Source of the DNA: Pseudomonas frederiksbergensis
Lineage (GTDB): Bacteria > Pseudomonadota > Gammaproteobacteria > Pseudomonadales > Pseudomonadaceae
Direction: 5' to 3'
Assembly (NCBI RefSeq): GCF_000802155.2
Contig: NZ_JQGJ02000001.1
Span: 124,001 to 188,000, forward strand
Length of the DNA: 64,000 bases
The position numbers and the translations under genes are program-made. Positions 60,973-64,000 of the stretch are shown here, piece after piece; positions within the stretch are counted from its first letter, which is position 1, and every line of letters starts with the position of its first letter. Below the pieces are notes generated by a model. That model was given only the letters and a program-made list of their open reading frames with translations. It did not search any database and was not told where the DNA came from.

Positions 60973-61743
60973 ATGATCAAGAAAATACCCATCGTCATAG
61001 TGGCAATGCTCATCAGTCTCAGCGGTTGCGCCAAGGACTACGGCCTGGCGCCACCTGCGGACAGCGAAAAAGTGACGGTAACGGTAAATCTGCCCAAGGA
61101 GCTGACAAATGAAGTCATGCAGGTCGTTTACCGCTCCACCATCTGTACCTTCACCGACCACACTGCAATGGGCAAACCCTACCAACGTGACGAGTATCAG
61201 CGAACGGATATATGGCCAGTGCGTCAAGGACAGAGTGACCTCTATCGAGCCGAGCTGCCTATGGACGGTGGCGGCGCGTGCCAATGGCGCTTGAGCAATG
61301 TGACCTTCGGCGTCGCTTATGCCACGCCGACTCCCTTTGGCGAAAACGTAACTTATCGTGCCGGAGGGGGTGTTGTAGTGATTTTTGACCGCAACAACTC
61401 GCCACGCGGTGGGGCTGACTTCAACGTCAAAGGAGATTTGATTATTAAAAAAGACTACTACCCATGGATTGATGAAGAATTTTTAGGACCATATAAGAAA
61501 ACTGTCAGCTTAGCTGGCGAAGGAAATATCTATCTAAGCTATCGAGCGGTACAAGCACAGGCAGTGCACTTTGAGCCCATCCTGCACTCCAGCTATGTAG
61601 TCTATTCAGCCGGACCCAACATTAAGAGGAAAGGTAATCACACCACCTTTACTTATCCTGATGGCAGTACAGTGGCTGATGGAAGGGCCAAGCCTGATTT
61701 CACAAAACTCCAAGCCATTCGCCTGGCTGCGGAGAACAAATAA
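60973..61743 (+). CDS. Lipoprotein, putative periplasmic immunity protein
   Basis: 256 residues. Lipoprotein signal peptide with lipobox LSGCA (Cys at about 17). The mature part is beta-rich with no recognised catalytic motif. AAGGAG lies just before the ATG, 28 bases after the lipase stop. Many T6SS phospholipase effectors are paired with such periplasmic lipoproteins that block the enzyme. The AT-rich 3' half (61430-61740) suggests foreign origin. The immunity role is inference from position. Confidence 0.65.
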   Translation: MIKKIPIVIVAMLISLSGCAKDYGLAPPADSEKVTVTVNLPKELTNEVMQVVYRSTICTFTDHTAMGKPYQRDEYQRTDIWPVRQGQSDLYRAELPMDGGGACQWRLSNVTFGVAYATPTPFGENVTYRAGGGVVVIFDRNNSPRGGADFNVKGDLIIKKDYYPWIDEEFLGPYKKTVSLAGEGNIYLSYRAVQAQAVHFEPILHSSYVVYSAGPNIKRKGNHTTFTYPDGSTVADGRAKPDFTKLQAIRLAAENK

Positions 61744-61824
61744 GAGATCGGTCCCTACGTCCGTATTCCAGACCAACCACTCCCCTAATTGGCCACGTCC
61801 CCCCATTCGTCCAGTGTCACATTC

Positions 61825-61851
61825 GTAGCGAGGGGCCCGCTCCCTCGCTAC
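61825..61851. repeat. REP-like hairpin after the lipoprotein gene
   Basis: GTAGCGAGGGGCCCGCTCCC then TCGCTAC, an imperfect inverted repeat between the convergent lipoprotein and nirP genes, likely a shared terminator. Confidence 0.6.
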
Positions 61852-61869
61852 GGGGGTTTACGCAGGGAC

Positions 61870-62127
61870 TCAAACCCCAAAAGAAACCCCCACCGCCAGC
61901 ACCACCGCCCAGCTCAACACCAACCGCCGCCACAACCGCGGGGCATGGCGCAATTCCATGAAGCCGTCGGCGATCAACCAGGCCTTGGTCACGGCAACTG
62001 CCAGGATGGCGATTGCCACCAGCCCGTTGGCAGCGACCTGGGCCAAGGCAACGGTGGCGGTACTTAACACGGCCAGCATTGTCCAGCAGACGATCAGGAT
62101 ACGGGACGTCGACACGGGTACCTCCAT
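61870..62127 (-). CDS. nirP: NirP-like cytochrome c oxidase subunit IV-type protein
   Basis: 85 residues with three membrane segments, KAWLIADGFMELRHAPRLWR in the middle as in NorF/NirP proteins. These small proteins accompany NirO/NorE and help nitrite/NO reductase activity by an unknown mechanism. It starts directly after the nirO stop. The end converges on the putative immunity gene. Confidence 0.8.
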   Translation of the reverse strand: MEVPVSTSRILIVCWTMLAVLSTATVALAQVAANGLVAIAILAVAVTKAWLIADGFMELRHAPRLWRRLVLSWAVVLAVGVSFGV

Positions 62128-62695
62128 TCAATCGAGGATGTAGACCACCGGAAACAACACCACCCAGACCAGATCCACCATGTGCCAATACAGCACGCCG
62201 GATTCCAGCCCGCTGTGTTGCTGCGCACCGTAGCGCCGGCGGCGGCAACCCTCGGCCAACCACGCGAGGATGACCATGCCCAGCAGCACATGGAGGAAAT
62301 GGAACGCGGTGAGGATCCAGTACAAGGTGAAGAAGGTGTTGTGCTCCATGCCGAGGCCGTTCGCCAGCAGGTGCGCATACTCGCTGAGTTTGATGCCCAC
62401 GTAGCCACAGGCGAGCAGCAACGCGCCGCACAACATCAACGCGGCTCGTCGTGGCCGGTCTTGCCGGGCTTGCTCCAGGGCCAGGGCGGCGAACAGTCCG
62501 GCGGTCAGCAGGCTGAGGGTCATCGCCAGGCCCGTGGAGCGGTCGAGCAATTGGCGGCCTTCGCTGAACATCTGCGGGTGCAGTGCCTGGGCGGCGGTGA
62601 ACGCGAGGATCAGCAGCGCGAACACCGACAGCTCGGCGAGGATGAAGAACCACATCGCCAGATCCCCGGGCAACCGCCGGGCCACTTCAACGCGT

Positions 62696-62712
<17 letters not shown>
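62128..62712 (-). CDS. nirO: NirO/NorE, cytochrome c oxidase subunit III-like
   Basis: About 194 residues, five membrane segments. Subunit III features: LPGDLAMWFFILAELSVFAL (about 15-34), SEYAHLLANGLGMEHNTFFT in the centre, FHFLHVLLGMVILAW (about 137-151) and YWHMVDLVWVVLFPVVYILD at the end. It has no catalytic metals and is an accessory to nitric oxide or nitrite reduction. ATG 62721 is an alternative start. It overlaps the nirQ stop. Confidence 0.88.

Positions 62713-64000
<1,288 letters not shown>

Overview
The window is a chromosomal stretch of a denitrifying fluorescent Pseudomonas (P. fluorescens/brassicacearum-like). The assignment rests on GC-rich coding bias, many Pseudomonas REP/REPIN elements, a complete nar-nor-nir gene set of pseudomonad type, Dnr/DnrP/NnrS/NorR and Anr/Dnr boxes. 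No rRNA, tRNA, transposase or CRISPR array was seen.

Layout. 1-2.1 kb: 3' end of a cyclopropane fatty acid synthase, a DUF2878 membrane protein, and divergently DUF6482, DUF3833 and a chalcone-isomerase-like protein. 2.1-6.5 kb: LacI-type regulator facing a sugar catabolic operon (two TIM-barrel isomerases and a Gfo/Idh/MocA oxidoreductase). 6.5-13.1 kb: housekeeping genes (phosphodiesterase, diguanylate cyclase, RlhA, exported M20 dipeptidase, DUF3079) separated by REPINs. 13.3-16.4 kb: ftrABCD-type ferrous iron uptake behind a Fur-like and an Anr box. 16.5-18.1 kb: chemoreceptor. 18.2-21.1 kb: anaerobic ribonucleotide reductase, with the glycyl-radical domain on a separate 53-residue gene, under an Anr box and a pair of NrdR boxes 31 bp apart.

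21.3-36.9 kb: nitrate respiration. A minus-strand operon narK1-narK2-narGHJI-ppiC-moaA diverges from narXL, followed by a Crp/Fnr regulator and a DGC-domain protein. 44.2-49.2 kb: O2-independent ubiquinone factors ubiT/ubiV/ubiU, moeA, moaB and a PdxH-like oxidase. 49.3-54.8 kb: nitric oxide response (norR, dnrN/ytfE, a CopD-like protein, nnrS, dnr, dnrP). 54.8-64 kb: norD-norB-norC, then nirP-nirO-nirQ and the start of nirS. A lipase plus lipoprotein pair (a probable type VI effector/immunity module) is inserted between norC and the nir genes.

The most unusual part is 37.3-44.2 kb. This is an AT-richer RiPP cluster lodged between the nitrate-regulation genes and the ubi/moa genes. It encodes YcaO, TfuA, an HExxH-type putative peptide hydroxylase, a ThiS/MoaD-like carrier ending in Gly-Gly, a ThiF/MoeB-rhodanese fusion, an MFS exporter and a spermidine-synthase-fold protein. 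In front sits a candidate precursor split over two reading frames at an A_AAT_TTT heptamer, followed by a strong hairpin. Together they look like a self-contained backbone-thioamidation system with its own protein thiocarboxylate sulfur donor.

Regulation can be read directly. There are Anr/Dnr boxes before nrdD, narK1/narX, the DGC gene, pdxH, nnrS, norC, nirQ/nirS and DUF3079/ftr. NarL-type 7-2-7 sites lie before narK1/narX, the Crp/Fnr gene and moaB. Two sigma54 promoters with near-identical triple GT-N7-AC (NorR) arrays lie before dnrN and dnr.
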